A DNA stretch of 64,000 nucleotides from Geodermatophilus sp. DSM 44513 (GCF_032460525.1 NZ_CP135963.1:4092001-4156000); one strand, 5' to 3'. Positions 20,464-33,219 are shown, numbered from the stretch's first letter. The notes: generated from the letters alone by a model not told the origin. Made by a program: numbers and translations.

Positions 20464-21678
20464 GTGCGCCGCACTGCAGCGCCGCGACCGGCCGGCCACG
20501 CTGGCCACCCATCCCCCGGCGGCACCTCGGCCGGCGACTCGGCGACGTCACGCGGCGCGGGACTGGGGGCCAGGCTCGGTGGCTCTGTGACCGTCGTCGT
20601 TCCGCTCCTGGCCGTCGCCGTGCTCGCCCTGGCCTGGGGACGGCAGGTTCCGCCGCTGGCCGAGGTGGCGATCGCCGGCCTGCTGGCTGGCTCGGTGCTG
20701 GCGGCGGTGCATCACGCCGAGACGGTCGCCCATCGGGTCGGGGAGCCGTTCGGGTCGCTCATCCTTGCCGTGGCCGTGACCGTCATCGAGGTCGGACTGA
20801 TCGTCAGCGTGATGCTCTCCGGCGGGCCGGGAACCGAGTCCCTGGCCCGGGACACCGTCTTCGCCGCCGTGATGATCACCTGCAACGGGATCGTGGGGCT
20901 CGCCCTGCTGATCGGTGCGCTGCGTCGCCGGGTGGCCATGTTCAACGCCGAAGGCACCGGTGCGGCGTTGGCCACGGTGATGACGCTGGCCGCGTTGTGC
21001 CTGGTGCTCCCCACGTTCACCACGAGTGCGCCCGGCCCGACGTTCTCACCGGCACAGCTGGTGTTCGCCGCGATCGTCTCCCTCGCCTTGTACGGGCTGT
21101 TCGTCTTCGTGCAGAACATCCGCCACCGTGACTACTTTCTGCCGCCCCACGGCGGTGAGCTCGAGGAGGCCATCGGCGGCGACCAGCCCCGCCACGATGG
21201 CGAGCATGCCGCGCCGCCGTCGACCCGTTCGGCGCTGGCCAGCCTGGCCTTGCTCGTGGCTGCGCTGGTCGGCGTGGTGGGGTTGGCGAAGGTGGAGTCG
21301 AAGACCATCGAGGAGGCCGTGACCGGCGTGGGTCTTCCGGCGTCCTTCGTCGGCGTGATCATCGCCGTGCTGGTGCTGTTGCCCGAGACCCTCGCCGCGG
21401 TCCGCAACGCGCTCCGCGACCGCGTGCAGATCAGCCTCAACCTCGCGCTGGGCTCGGCGATGGCCAGCATCGGGCTGACGATTCCGACGATCGCGGTCGT
21501 CTCCATCTGGCTGCCCGGGCCGCTGCTGCTTGGCCTCGGGTCTGTGCAGATCGCGTTGCTGGTGCTGACCGCGGCGGTCGGGATCCTCACCGTCATGCCC
21601 GGACGGTCGACGCTGTTGCAAGCCGCGGTGCACCTGGTGCTGTGCGCGGCTTTCGTCTTCCTCGCCGCCAATCCGTGA
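20464..21678 (+). CDS. chaA: Ca2+/H+ (cation/proton) antiporter, ChaA/CAX family
   Basis: A 404-residue membrane protein with two homologous halves typical of the cation/Ca2+ exchanger superfamily. The first half carries HHAETVAHRVGEPFGSLILA and VIEVGLIVSVML with the conserved Glu. The second carries LLPETLAAVRNALRDRVQIS and ASIGLTIPTIAVVSI. A His/acid-rich loop (about residues 225-250) separates the halves. It should export Ca2+ or Na+/K+ against protons. It starts with GTG after a duplicated Shine-Dalgarno. Its stop lies one base from the stop of the convergent HtrA-like gene. The 45-residue hydrophilic N-terminus is longer than in E. coli ChaA. Confidence 0.88.
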   Translation: MRRTAAPRPAGHAGHPSPGGTSAGDSATSRGAGLGARLGGSVTVVVPLLAVAVLALAWGRQVPPLAEVAIAGLLAGSVLAAVHHAETVAHRVGEPFGSLILAVAVTVIEVGLIVSVMLSGGPGTESLARDTVFAAVMITCNGIVGLALLIGALRRRVAMFNAEGTGAALATVMTLAALCLVLPTFTTSAPGPTFSPAQLVFAAIVSLALYGLFVFVQNIRHRDYFLPPHGGELEEAIGGDQPRHDGEHAAPPSTRSALASLALLVAALVGVVGLAKVESKTIEEAVTGVGLPASFVGVIIAVLVLLPETLAAVRNALRDRVQISLNLALGSAMASIGLTIPTIAVVSIWLPGPLLLGLGSVQIALLVLTAAVGILTVMPGRSTLLQAAVHLVLCAAFVFLAANP

Positions 21679-21679
21679 G

Positions 21680-22687
21680 TCAACCGCCGACGGATCCGAT
21701 CTCCACCGTGAGTTCTCGGCTGCCCTCGGGCCCGGCAACGGTGAGGGGCACCTCGTGGCCGGGGCTGGTGTCCCGCAGGAAGTCGAGAAGGTCCTCGACC
21801 GTGGACACGGTCCGCTGATCGAACTCGACGATCACGTCACCGGCCCGGACGCCGGAGGTGTCGGCCGGCCCGCCGGGCTGCACCCCCAGCACGAGCGCCC
21901 CTTGCCGATCCGGCACGCCGAGCTGTTCTGCGATCTGTGGGGTGATCCGCGCGAGTGAGACGCCGAGGAAGGGGTGGATGGCCCGCCCATCGGCGAGCAG
22001 TTGCTCGGCGACATCCACGGCAGTCGCCGCGGGGATCGCGAACCCGAGGGACACGGCGCCGACCGTCGGCGGGATGTACGCCTCGTTGATCCCGATGACC
22101 CGTCCGGCCGCGTCGAGGAGGGCCCCGCCGGAGTTGCCCGGTGAGATCGCCGCGTCGACCTGGATGAGATCGACCAGCGCCCGGCTCGCCGATGCCGAGG
22201 CAGGGATCTCGCGATCCAGCGCGGACACGATGCCTGCGGTGACCGTCCCTTCCAGGCCGAGCGGGGCGCCGATCGCGAGGACGGGCTCACCCGGCCGCGG
22301 AAGTTCGGTGCGGTACTCCGGGACCGGCAACCCGCTCCGAGACGTACGGATGACGGCCAGGTCCGTGACGCGATCGGTGGCCAGCACAGTTCCGGCGGAG
22401 GAAGTGCCATCGGCGTAGTCGATGCTCACCTCCTGGTCATCCATGACGACGTGTTGGTTTGTCAACACGACGTCATCCTGGAAGACCACACCGCTACCGA
22501 CACCGTCGACGGTGCGAACCGTCACGACGCTCGGCGCGACCGCCTCCACCACGTCGGCGAAGTCGGCTGCCGCTGCCGGTGGAGGACTTTCCTGGTTCGG
22601 GGGCGTGAAGGTGTCTCCCGTGCAGCCAGCAACTCCCAGTGCCGCTGCCATCACCACGGCACACCTTCGCATTCTCATGTTGGCCAT
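21680..22687 (-). CDS. HtrA-like serine protease lipoprotein with PDZ domain
   Basis: About 335 residues. An N-terminal signal ends in VAGC (lipobox), so the protein is probably membrane-tethered outside the cell. A trypsin-like domain has His79 in TNQHVV, Asp109 in DLAVI and Ser186 in GNSGG. One PDZ domain closes the protein (GVQPGGPADTSGVRAGDVIVEFD). It would degrade or refold damaged envelope proteins. Start 22687 is one of three close Met codons, none with a strong ribosome-binding site. Most HtrA proteins of actinobacteria have a transmembrane anchor, so a lipobox form is less common. Confidence 0.88.
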   Translation of the reverse strand: MANMRMRRCAVVMAAALGVAGCTGDTFTPPNQESPPPAAAADFADVVEAVAPSVVTVRTVDGVGSGVVFQDDVVLTNQHVVMDDQEVSIDYADGTSSAGTVLATDRVTDLAVIRTSRSGLPVPEYRTELPRPGEPVLAIGAPLGLEGTVTAGIVSALDREIPASASASRALVDLIQVDAAISPGNSGGALLDAAGRVIGINEAYIPPTVGAVSLGFAIPAATAVDVAEQLLADGRAIHPFLGVSLARITPQIAEQLGVPDRQGALVLGVQPGGPADTSGVRAGDVIVEFDQRTVSTVEDLLDFLRDTSPGHEVPLTVAGPEGSRELTVEIGSVGG

Positions 22688-22733
22688 GGCAGGCGGCGCG
22701 CTACGTGAACTCGGCGGTGGGTTTCGATCATCT

Positions 22734-22913
22734 TCACGCCACATCCGACTTCTCGACCGTGACGGTCGGTGTTGTCAGCCGACCGCGAGGGGTGTCCGAT
22801 GATCCCCGTTTCTGCAGCTCCTCGTAACGGGCTGTTGAGCTCCTGCCCAGTCCGACGATCACGGTAGTGAGCAAGAGGAAGCCGATCAAGGTGACCGTCG
22901 GCCACAGCACCAT
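22734..22913 (-). CDS. Small single-pass membrane protein
   Basis: A protein of about 59 residues: one hydrophobic helix (TLIGFLLLTTVIVGLG) followed by SSTARYEELQKRG and a polar tail. GGGGAAG lies 8 bp before ATG 22913. A second copy of the same design is at 35546-35704 (VVTLLGFLGLTAVVIALG then SSTARYEQERS). Conservation of the helix and the GxSSTARYE turn between two loci supports real genes. Function unknown. Confidence 0.62.
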   Translation of the reverse strand: MVLWPTVTLIGFLLLTTVIVGLGRSSTARYEELQKRGSSDTPRGRLTTPTVTVEKSDVA

Positions 22914-23041
22914 CGGCATCACTTCCCCGCCATTGACTCTTGACTTGTCCGCGCAGAGCTTCCGTTGGTGCGCAAGTGCACCTGCGCGCCAGCGCCCCAG
23001 GCTTTGTGACCGTGAAACCGATCAACGCCAGATCGCGTGCG

Positions 23042-23569
23042 TCAGTTACTGGCGCGGCACCAGCCGTACGTGGGCGTGCCGCCCTGGGACCCGGGACCAT
23101 CCCGCTCTGGATCTCGGCCGGACAAGGGCGAGGGCTGAGCCGCCGTGTGCGGCGACGGGGCGGCTGAGGGCCGCGGTTGGGTCCCTGGGAACTGGTACAC
23201 CTTGGCGAGGGGATAAGCCCTGTCGGCGTCGACTTCCTCAGCGGCGCAATCGCCGTCCATCAGGTGGTTGTCCAGTCGGAGGGCGGCAAGCGCTCTCCGC
23301 AAGCCGCGGGTGGCTCCCACAATTCTCATCGTGGCGCCGTGCCTGAGTGCCGTGCGGTAGCAAGCGCTGATAGCCCTGAGCCCGATGGAGTCACAGAACT
23401 GCAGTTGTTCGGCGTCCATGATCCATCGCGGAAGCGGGACGGCGCTCAGGGTGCGCGCTGCATCGAGCAGATGATGAGCCGTTTGCCGATTCAGTTCGCC
23501 AGCGAGGGTGATGCGGCCGGCGACCAGGTCGATGCCCACAGTGAGTTGACCGGCGGGGCGTTGCCTCAC
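23042..23569 (-). CDS. STAS-domain protein (anti-sigma factor antagonist type)
   Basis: About 175 residues. The first 105 form a STAS domain: LTVGIDLVAGRITLAGELNR, then RWIMDAEQLQFCDSIGLRAI, where the Ser of CDSIGL sits at the usual phosphorylation site, and GATMRIVGATRGLRRALAAL. STAS proteins bind anti-sigma kinases of the RsbW type; a HATPase protein (56643) and a SpoIIE-type phosphatase (35867) are encoded in the same island. The C-terminal 60 residues are proline/serine-rich. The start is uncertain: GTG 23569 fits the domain boundary, but the frame is open to 23851. Confidence 0.72.
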   Translation of the reverse strand: MRQRPAGQLTVGIDLVAGRITLAGELNRQTAHHLLDAARTLSAVPLPRWIMDAEQLQFCDSIGLRAISACYRTALRHGATMRIVGATRGLRRALAALRLDNHLMDGDCAAEEVDADRAYPLAKVYQFPGTQPRPSAAPSPHTAAQPSPLSGRDPERDGPGSQGGTPTYGWCRASN

Positions 23570-24191
23570 AAGGACAGGGCGGGAAGGAGGGCGGTCAAGC
23601 ACGAGCAGGCTCCGGGCAGGGGGGTCCAGCGATGCCCGCGCAGACAGCAACCGTCTGAGCAGGCACCGAACGGGCGAACAGCCCGGGCTCTGGCGTTTGA
23701 ACCCTGACTGCAAGATACGGGAGCGGCGCCCGCAGGACAACATTGCCCAGCGGCAGCGGTTATCGAGCCGGCCAAGGCCGTCCCTGAAGGAAGGGTTCCG
23801 GCTTCCCGCCCACCGGGCCTTGGGCCGGATCTCCATACGGACCCCCACCAAGTTCCGCGATGTCGCCGCGCGCTTGGTGCCGACCGATGACTTGCCCGGG
23901 CTCTCCGAGCGGCCATAAGGCCTCGCTCACGAGGCCCTGGTTCCGTGCAGCCCATTCGCTGCCGCCGTCCGCGACCGGTCTTGCCCACAGGCATCGCGCG
24001 GCTGCCACGTGGTGTGGGGCCGGTGTGGCCTGGTGGACTTGGCTGCGGATCCTGTCGCATGGCCGGTGTGGTCCGTGTCCGCGCGTACCGCCCAGAGGCA
24101 CCACAGGGTTATCGGTTCCGCCGCGGGCGGCGGTCTGCCGCCCACCGCTGCCTGCCCCGCGAAGCATCGCGCGACATGATGCCACCGGTTC
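23570..24191. other. Gene-free stretch between divergent genes
   Basis: About 620 bp between the STAS gene (minus) and the PLD-like gene (plus). The frame upstream of the STAS start stays open to 23851, but the residues look random. No hairpin or promoter could be assigned. Confidence 0.4.
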
Positions 24192-25916
24192 GTGAATCCG
24201 GGGCTACCTCAACGCGTGAGGTCCCGGCTCGCCCAGTCCTGGTTGCGACTGACAGGAGAGGACCCGGTTGTGGGGCCACGCGTGTTCCCGGCGGCTCAGG
24301 AAGCCCTGTGGCCCAGAGGGAATCCGCGCTGGGCGCGCTGGCTGCAGGACCGGACGAGTCCGTGGCTGCTGTCCCTCGCTGAGCGCGGCAACGACGCCTT
24401 CGGGATGAGCGCGTGGAGTGAGGGCAATGTCGTGCAGGCCTTGGTGCACGGTCGCAGCTACTTGCCTGCGCTCGCCCAGGCCGTGGCGCAGGCGGGCAGC
24501 GGGGACGTCGTTCTGCTGGCCGGGTGGCGCGCCGACCCCGATCAGCTGCTTGATGACGCAGGTCCCTCGGTCGCCGCCATGCTCATCGCCGCGGCACACC
24601 GGGGAGTTCTGGTTCGAGGGCTGCTGTGGCATTCACACCTGGCAGCGCTGGGCTACAGCCTCGAAGCGCACCGCGAGCTGGCCCGAGCGGTGAACGACGC
24701 GGGCGGGCAGATCCTGCTCGATCAACGGGTGCGCGCCCTGGGTAGCCACCACCAGAAGTTCGTGGTGGTGACCGGGCGCACCGAGGTGGCCTTCCTCGGC
24801 GGAATCGACGTCGCGCACGCCCGCCGAGACGACGTGTCCCACACCGGCGACATCCAGGCGCGACCGTTCAGCCGGGCTTACGGGCCCACGCCGGCTTGGC
24901 ACGACGTCCAGTTGGAGCTGCGTGGTCCGGTCGTGCGGGACGTCGAGACGGTGTTCCGTCAGCGGTGGACCGACCCGGCCCGGTTGACCCGGCTGCCCTG
25001 GCACACGATCCCCGCCCGGCTGTCCGGACTGCCCCAGTCGGCCCGACCGCTTCCTCCACCGGCTCCACCAGCAGAACCTGCCGGCAGCTGCACCGTCCAG
25101 TTGCTGCGCAGCTATCCCCGGCGGCATCCCGCCTATCCCTTCGCTCCGCACGGGGAGCGCAGCGTGGCCCGCGGCTACGCCAAGGCGCTGACCCGGGCGC
25201 GCCGGCTGGTGTACGTCGAGGACCAGTACCTGTGGTCACGGGAGGTGGCCCGCGTGTTCGCCGCTGCGCTTCGCCGGTCACCGTCACTGCAGCTCATCGC
25301 CGTGGTACCGCGCTATCCCGACCAGGAGGGGTGGTTGGACCTGCCGGCCTACTTCCTGGGTCAGTCCGCTGCGTTGCAGAGCGTGCTGGCCGCCGGCGGA
25401 GACCGGGTCCAGGTGGTCAACCCGGAGAACGAGGCCGGACGCCCGATCTACGTGCACGCCAAGGTGTGCATCATCGACGACGTGTGGGCCGCCGTCGGCA
25501 GCGCGAACCTCAACCGGCGATCGTGGACGCACGATTCCGAGCTGACCGCTGCGATCGTGGACGAGCAGCTCGACGACCGCCATCCGCTGGATCCAGGAGG
25601 GTTGGGCGACGGCGCCCGTCACTTCGCTCGGGAGCTGCGGCTGACCCTGATGCGCGAGCACCTGGGCCGCGCCGCCGGCGAAGATAAAGATCTGCTCGAT
25701 GCGGACTGCGCGGCCGACGCGGTCCGCTACGCGGCCGCACGACTGGACGCCTGGTATGCGAAAGGATGCCGCGGGCCACGGCCGCCCGGGCGCCTGCGCA
25801 GCCATCCACGACACCGCGGCGAACAATGGGGCCGCCGACTGGTCGCTCCCCTCTACGACCTGGCGTACGACCCAGACGGCCGGCCGTGGCGGATGCGCCT
25901 GCGAAAGCAGTTCTGA
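24192..25916 (+). CDS. Phospholipase D-like enzyme (two HKD motifs)
   Basis: A 574-residue protein of the PLD superfamily. HKD motif 1 is SHHQKFVVVTGR at about residue 186, where the motif's Asp position is Thr. Motif 2 is YVHAKVCIIDD at about residue 421, followed by GSANLNRRSW, and is complete. The two motifs would form one active site that cleaves or transfers phosphodiesters (phospholipase D, cardiolipin synthase or nuclease type). No signal peptide or membrane helix is apparent, so a cytoplasmic or membrane-associated role is likely. The start is GTG. It stands alone in its orientation. Confidence 0.85.
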   Translation: MNPGLPQRVRSRLAQSWLRLTGEDPVVGPRVFPAAQEALWPRGNPRWARWLQDRTSPWLLSLAERGNDAFGMSAWSEGNVVQALVHGRSYLPALAQAVAQAGSGDVVLLAGWRADPDQLLDDAGPSVAAMLIAAAHRGVLVRGLLWHSHLAALGYSLEAHRELARAVNDAGGQILLDQRVRALGSHHQKFVVVTGRTEVAFLGGIDVAHARRDDVSHTGDIQARPFSRAYGPTPAWHDVQLELRGPVVRDVETVFRQRWTDPARLTRLPWHTIPARLSGLPQSARPLPPPAPPAEPAGSCTVQLLRSYPRRHPAYPFAPHGERSVARGYAKALTRARRLVYVEDQYLWSREVARVFAAALRRSPSLQLIAVVPRYPDQEGWLDLPAYFLGQSAALQSVLAAGGDRVQVVNPENEAGRPIYVHAKVCIIDDVWAAVGSANLNRRSWTHDSELTAAIVDEQLDDRHPLDPGGLGDGARHFARELRLTLMREHLGRAAGEDKDLLDADCAADAVRYAAARLDAWYAKGCRGPRPPGRLRSHPRHRGEQWGRRLVAPLYDLAYDPDGRPWRMRLRKQF

Positions 25917-26144
25917 TCGACGATCAGGGCCCGTCCGGCGGGTGGCGCTCTGCGTGGACGAAACCCGCAGCCACGGGCGCTGGAACTACCCGGCCGGGCG
26001 CCGCTGGCACGGCCCGGGTCGCCTCGGCCGCGGCCACCTCCAATCACCTGTGGCAGACCAGGAACGTCGGGGCCTGAGGTTCCCGCGGTGGCTCAGCACT
26101 GGTTGAGAACGCGTGCTGGTGCACTTCTCGAAGACGGCCGGCGA

Positions 26145-26178
26145 CACGGTCAGCGGCCCCATGCAGCCGCTGACCGTG
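26145..26178 (-). terminator. Hairpin terminator of the dnaK operon
   Basis: A perfect 13-bp stem (26145-26157 with 26166-26178) and an 8-base loop lie about 20 bp beyond the stop of the thioredoxin gene, the last gene of the dnaK-to-trx operon. No run of T follows, as is common in high-GC actinobacteria. Confidence 0.7.
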
Positions 26179-26200
26179 CGCGCCGGTTCATCGGACAGGC

Positions 26201-26653
26201 TCACCCGCCGGTGGCGCTGCCAGCGGTGGACAGCGCGCTCTCCAGCCAGCTCTGCAGGGCCGGGGCGGGTGCCGCGCCGGCCTGACGAGTGACGACTCGC
26301 CCGTGGTCGAGGACCATGAGGGTGGGCACGGCCTGCACGGTGAACCGCTGCGCGATCTGCGGCGCGGCGTCGATGTTGACCTTGACCAGCTTCATGCGGC
26401 CGGCGAAGGTGCGGGCCAGCTCCTCCAGGGCGGGGCTGACCATGCGGCACGGCCCGCACCACGGTGCCCACAGATCCAGCAGGACCGGCAGCGGGGCCCG
26501 TTCAACGACTTCGGCGAAGTCAGACTCGCCGGCGTCGGCGATCCAGGGCAACGGGGTGTGGCACTGCCCGCACCGGGGGGTGCCCGCCGCGTCGGCGGGC
26601 ACCCGGTTGCGGCGGCCGCAGCTGGGACAGGCCACGATGGTGGGTGAGGTCAT
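26201..26653 (-). CDS. trxC: Thioredoxin 2 with N-terminal zinc ribbon
   Basis: A 150-residue thioredoxin. The N-terminus has two CxxC knuckles (CPSCGRRNRVP and RCGQCHTPLP) forming the zinc ribbon of TrxC. The catalytic site is LWAPWCGPCRMVSP and the cis-Pro is in AVPTLMVL. It reduces disulfides in cytoplasmic proteins and is typically induced by oxidative stress. GAGGAGGG lies 5 bp before ATG 26653. It starts 11 bp after clpB and is the last gene of the chaperone operon, so reductive repair is co-expressed with disaggregation. Confidence 0.9.
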   Translation of the reverse strand: MTSPTIVACPSCGRRNRVPADAAGTPRCGQCHTPLPWIADAGESDFAEVVERAPLPVLLDLWAPWCGPCRMVSPALEELARTFAGRMKLVKVNIDAAPQIAQRFTVQAVPTLMVLDHGRVVTRQAGAAPAPALQSWLESALSTAGSATGG

Positions 26654-26664
26654 CTCAGCCCTCC

Positions 26665-29301
<2,637 letters not shown>

Positions 29302-29302
29302 G

Positions 29303-29665
29303 TCAGCCTCCGATGAACGTCCGTGTCGTGGTCTGATTTGTGGTGATGTGAGTGGTTGTCGTGCCCGCCGGCTGGCCGGCTCGCCGCAGCGCGGTCTGCA
29401 GCTCCTCGATGCGGTCGAGCAGATCCAGCACCAAACCGACGGCGGCGTAGTTGAGCGAGAACCCGGCCCGCAGCCGCTGAATGCGAGCCACCGTCGCCAG
29501 CTCCGCCGGCGCCAGCCACAGCCGGCCGCCCGCGTCCCGCTCGGCCTCCAGTAATCCGAGCGCGACCAGCCGGCGCACCAGCTCCGGGTGCAGCCGCGCC
29601 CGGGTCGCGAAGGTGTGCAGATCCAGCAGCGGCCCCCGGTCCCGGCGGACGAGGGCGTAGGTCAT
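29303..29665 (-). CDS. cbpM: CbpM-like chaperone modulator (MerR-type fold)
   Basis: A 120-residue protein with a short helix-turn-helix-like start ([24 protein letters not shown]), a wing [10 protein letters not shown] and a helical end [30 protein letters not shown]. This is the CbpM family, which binds the J-domain of CbpA and inhibits it. It occupies the place of hspR in the usual dnaK-grpE-dnaJ-hspR-clpB operon but lacks the HspR N-terminal motif. A Thr-rich tail ends the protein. ATG overlaps the cbpA stop (ATGA). It may act on CbpA rather than as a DNA-binding repressor. Confidence 0.78.
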   Translation of the reverse strand: MTYALVRRDRGPLLDLHTFATRARLHPELVRRLVALGLLEAERDAGGRLWLAPAELATVARIQRLRAGFSLNYAAVGLVLDLLDRIEELQTALRRAGQPAGTTTTHITTNQTTTRTFIGG

Positions 29666-30696
29666 GACCGCCTCCTAGCCTGCTTGCGCGCGTCGAACGT
29701 CGAGGATGCGGCCAGCTCAGCGAACAGTCTGCGTTCCTCCTCGGTCAGCCGGTGCGGCACCACGATCCGCACCTCGGCGTAGAGGTCGCCCGCCTCACCG
29801 CGGGGGTTGGGCAGCCCCCGACCACGCAGCCGCAGCCGTCGCCCACTGGAGGTACCGGCCGGCACCTTGACCTTCGCCTCCCCGCCCGGGGTCTCGATAG
29901 CGACCGACGTGCCCAGCGCCGCCTCCCACGGGGCCAGCGGCAGGTCGAGGTAGAGGTCGCGACCCTCCACCCGGTAGCGCGGGTGCGGCGCCAGCCGCAC
30001 GACCAAGTACAAGTCGCCGTTGGGCGCGCCACCGCTGCCAGCCCCGCCCTGCCCGGCCAGCCGGATCCGCTGCCCGTCGGTCACGCCGGCGGGGATGTTG
30101 ACCTCCAGGCTGCGCTGGCCGTCCGGACCCGGCACGGTCAACCAGCGGCGCCCACCGGTGTAGGCATCCTGGACTGACAGCTCCAGCTCGAACTCTTGGT
30201 CCGCGCCGGCCACCTGACCCCAGCCCTGGCGGGTCCGGCCAGCGCCGCGGGGTCCGGTGGCGCGGCCGCCGAACATGCCACCGAGCAGGTCATCAAGGTC
30301 GATGCCCTCACCGAAGCCGCCGGAGCCGAACCCGGTGCCGCCGACCCACACCTGCTCGCCGTCGGAGCCGCCGGGCCAGCCCGACGACCAGCCCGGTCCG
30401 GATCTGGCGCCGGCCCCGGCCGTCGCGCCCGAACGCGCCCGACGCCACGTCTCCGGATCAACTCCTTCGGGGACCTGCCGGAAGTCGGGTCCGAAGGCGT
30501 CGTAGCGCCGGCGGGTCTCGGGGTCGGAGAGGACGTCGTAGGCCTCGGAGATCTCCTTGAACTTCTCCTCGGCGCCGGGGTCCTTGTTGACGTCGGGGTG
30601 GTACTGCCGGGCGAGCTTGCGGTAGGCCCGCTGGATGTCCTCCTGGCTGGCGCCGCGGGCCACCCCGAGTGCCGCGTAGTAGTTCCGGTCGGCCAT
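29662..30696 (-). CDS. cbpA: J-domain co-chaperone CbpA type
   Basis: A 344-residue class B J-protein. The J-domain (residues 4-70) has the HPD triplet in [21 protein letters not shown] Gly-rich linker follows (about 75-155), then two beta-barrel substrate domains ([39 protein letters not shown]). The four CxxCxGxG repeats of DnaJ are absent. It stimulates DnaK ATPase and delivers substrates. The start is ATG 30696, overlapping the grpE stop; GTG 30699 is possible too. It is followed by its modulator cbpM. Confidence 0.92.
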   Translation of the reverse strand: MADRNYYAALGVARGASQEDIQRAYRKLARQYHPDVNKDPGAEEKFKEISEAYDVLSDPETRRRYDAFGPDFRQVPEGVDPETWRRARSGATAGAGARSGPGWSSGWPGGSDGEQVWVGGTGFGSGGFGEGIDLDDLLGGMFGGRATGPRGAGRTRQGWGQVAGADQEFELELSVQDAYTGGRRWLTVPGPDGQRSLEVNIPAGVTDGQRIRLAGQGGAGSGGAPNGDLYLVVRLAPHPRYRVEGRDLYLDLPLAPWEAALGTSVAIETPGGEAKVKVPAGTSSGRRLRLRGRGLPNPRGEAGDLYAEVRIVVPHRLTEEERRLFAELAASSTFDARKQARRRS

Positions 30697-31319
30697 CACC
30701 GCGCTCCCGCATCCCGCCGATCACCGCCATCCCCGTTGACCCCGTCGGGGGCGACGGGGGCGGCGGCGACGACCACGGCCGCCGGGCGCAGCTGCTGCTC
30801 TCCCTCCCCGTAGCCGGGGCGCACCACCTCCAGCACCGTGCCCGCCGGCACGTGGGGGGCCGGGGTGGCGGCCACCGCCTCGTGCCGAGCCGGGTCAAAG
30901 GTGCTGCCGAGATCGTCACGTCGCGGGTAGCCGAGCCCGGCGAGCACGGCCAGCGCCTGGTCCCGGACACCGCGGACCCCGTCGATGATCGCCGCCGGGT
31001 TGGCGGTGGCGTGCGCCAGGGCCAGCTCCAGATGATCGACCACCGGCAGCCAGGCCGCGGCGACCTGCGCCCGCTCCCGGGCGCGCTGTTGCGCCGAGTC
31101 GCGCTCGTAGCGCTTGCGCAGGTTGTCCAGGTCGGCCAGCGCCCGCCGCCACCGGTCCTCCAGCTCGGCCACCTGACGCTCCAGATCAGTGACCTGCTCC
31201 TGCAGCTCGGTCACCCGCAGGCCCGGGTCGGCGACCTCCGGCCCCGCACCGCCGTCGGCGGCGCGGGGCGCCGAGGTGGACGCGTCGGGCCTGGCCGGGC
31301 GGATGTCCTGGTTGGCCAT
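30696..31319 (-). CDS. grpE: Nucleotide exchange factor GrpE
   Basis: A GrpE of about 207 residues. A long coiled coil ([20 protein letters not shown] then [17 protein letters not shown]) is followed by the beta-wing region ([32 protein letters not shown]). It releases ADP from DnaK. The start ATG 31319 has GAGGTG 6 bp upstream. It follows dnaK with a gap of about 10 bp. The C-terminus carries a degenerate Ala/Asp-rich extension. Confidence 0.93.
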   Translation of the reverse strand: MANQDIRPARPDASTSAPRAADGGAGPEVADPGLRVTELQEQVTDLERQVAELEDRWRRALADLDNLRKRYERDSAQQRARERAQVAAAWLPVVDHLELALAHATANPAAIIDGVRGVRDQALAVLAGLGYPRRDDLGSTFDPARHEAVAATPAPHVPAGTVLEVVRPGYGEGEQQLRPAAVVVAAAPVAPDGVNGDGGDRRDAGAR

Positions 31320-31329
31320 CGTTCTCACC

Positions 31330-33219
31330 TCACTCGTTGACGACCTCGGCGTCGATCACGTCGTCGTCCGACCCGCCGGACGACGACGGCCCGCCGCCGC
31401 CGGAGGCAGCGCCGGCACCGCCGGAGGAGCCCGCGGCCATGCCGTGGAAGACCTGCTGCAGCTCGCCGGTCAGCGACCGCAGCCGGTCGATCGGCGCAGT
31501 GTCGTCCTTGACCGCCTGCCGGGCGTCGCCGACGAGCATTTCCGCCCGCGCCTTCTCGTGCACCGGCACCGCGTCGCCGAGCTCGCTCAGCCGCCGCTCC
31601 ACCTGGTAGGCGGCCGAGTCGAGGGTGTTGCGGGCCTCGACCAGCTCACGCAGCCGGGCGTCCTCGGCGGAGTGCTGCTGAGCGTCGGCCACCATGCGCT
31701 CCACCTCGGCCTTGTCGAGGTTGGAGGACTCGCTGATGGTGATCCGCTGCTGCTGCCCGGTGTCTTTGTCCCGGGCGGTGACGTTGAGGATGCCGTTGGC
31801 GTCGATGTCGAAGGTGACCTCGATCTGCGGCACCCCGCGCGGCGCGGGACGGATGTTCTCCAGCCGGAATCGGCCCAGCACCCGGTTGTCCGAGGCGCGC
31901 TCGCGCTCGCCCTGCAGCACGACGATGTCGACGGCGGGCTGGTTGTCCTCGGCGGTGGAGAAGACCTCCGAGCGGCGGGCCGGGATCGTGGTGTTGCGCT
32001 CGATGACCTTGGTCATCACGCCGCCCATCGTCTCCACACCGAGGGACAGCGGGGTGACGTCGAGCAGCAGGACGTCCTTGACCTCGCCCTTGATCACCGC
32101 GGCCTGCAGCGCGGCACCGAGTGCCACCACCTCGTCGGGGTTGACCGACATGTTGGGGTTCTTGCCGCCGGTCAGCCGGCGGACCAGGTTCTGCACGGCC
32201 GGGATCCGGGTGGAGCCGCCGACCAGGATGACCTCGTCGATGTCGTTGGCCGTGACCTTCGCGTCGGCCATCGCCTGCTGCACCGGGCCCATGCACCGCT
32301 CGACCAGGTCGGCGGTGATCTTCTCGAACGTCGACCGCATCAGGGTGGTGTTCAGGTGCTTGGGGCCGTTGGCGTCGGCGGTGATGAACGGCAGGTTGAC
32401 CGTGGTCTGGGTGACCGAGGACAGCTCGACCTTGGCCTTCTCCGCCGCCTCGAACAGCCGCTGCAGCGCCTGCGGGTCCTTGCGCAGGTCGATGCCCTCG
32501 GCCCGCTGGAACTCCTCGGCCAGGTGGTCGACGATCCGCCGGTCGAAGTCGTCACCGCCCAGGTGCCCGTCACCGGCGGTGGCCCGGACCTCCACGACAC
32601 CGTCGCCGACGTCGAGCAGGCTGACGTCGAAGGTGCCGCCGCCGAGGTCGAAGACCATCACCGTCTCGTTGGTCTTCTTGTCCAGGCCGTAGGCCAGCGC
32701 CGCCGCGGTGGGCTCGTTGATGATCCGCAGCACCTCGAGTCCGGCGATCCGCCCGGCGTCGCGGGTGGCCTGCCGCTGGGCGTCGTTGAAGTACGCCGGC
32801 ACGGTGATCACCGCCTCGGTGATCTTCTCGCCGAGGTACTTGGCGGCGTCGTCGACCAGCTTGCGCAGCACCTGCGCGGAGATTTCCTCCGGCGCGTACT
32901 GCTTGCCGCGGACGTCGAACCGCACCGCGCCCTCGGGGCCGGGGACGACGTCGAAGGTGACCGCGTCCTTCTCGCTGGCCACCTCCTCGTAGCGGCGGCC
33001 GATGAACCGCTTGGCCGAGGAGATGGTGCCCTTGGAGTTCAGGATCGCCTGCCGGCGGGCGAGCTGGCCGACCAGCCGCTCCCCGGACTCGGTGAACGCC
33101 ACCACCGACGGGGTCGTGCGCGACCCCTCGGCGTTGGCGATGACGGTGGGCTTGCCGGCCTCGGTGACGGCGATGACGGAGTTCGTGGTGCCCAGGTCGA
33201 TACCAACGGCCTTGGCCAT
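31330..33219 (-). CDS. dnaK: Hsp70 chaperone DnaK
   Basis: A 629-residue Hsp70: [20 protein letters not shown] at the N-terminus, phosphate loops [19 protein letters not shown] and [13 protein letters not shown], and the substrate-binding domain start [14 protein letters not shown]. The C-terminus ends in an acidic [17 protein letters not shown] precedes ATG. It opens the run dnaK-grpE-cbpA-cbpM-clpB-trx, with gaps under 15 bp or overlaps throughout. No HAIR (CTTGAGT inverted repeat) or CIRCE operator is visible in the 80 bp upstream, in contrast to typical actinobacterial dnaK operons, so control must differ. Probably a second dnaK copy of the genome (inference). Confidence 0.96.
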   Translation of the reverse strand: MAKAVGIDLGTTNSVIAVTEAGKPTVIANAEGSRTTPSVVAFTESGERLVGQLARRQAILNSKGTISSAKRFIGRRYEEVASEKDAVTFDVVPGPEGAVRFDVRGKQYAPEEISAQVLRKLVDDAAKYLGEKITEAVITVPAYFNDAQRQATRDAGRIAGLEVLRIINEPTAAALAYGLDKKTNETVMVFDLGGGTFDVSLLDVGDGVVEVRATAGDGHLGGDDFDRRIVDHLAEEFQRAEGIDLRKDPQALQRLFEAAEKAKVELSSVTQTTVNLPFITADANGPKHLNTTLMRSTFEKITADLVERCMGPVQQAMADAKVTANDIDEVILVGGSTRIPAVQNLVRRLTGGKNPNMSVNPDEVVALGAALQAAVIKGEVKDVLLLDVTPLSLGVETMGGVMTKVIERNTTIPARRSEVFSTAEDNQPAVDIVVLQGERERASDNRVLGRFRLENIRPAPRGVPQIEVTFDIDANGILNVTARDKDTGQQQRITISESSNLDKAEVERMVADAQQHSAEDARLRELVEARNTLDSAAYQVERRLSELGDAVPVHEKARAEMLVGDARQAVKDDTAPIDRLRSLTGELQQVFHGMAAGSSGGAGAASGGGGPSSSGGSDDDVIDAEVVNE

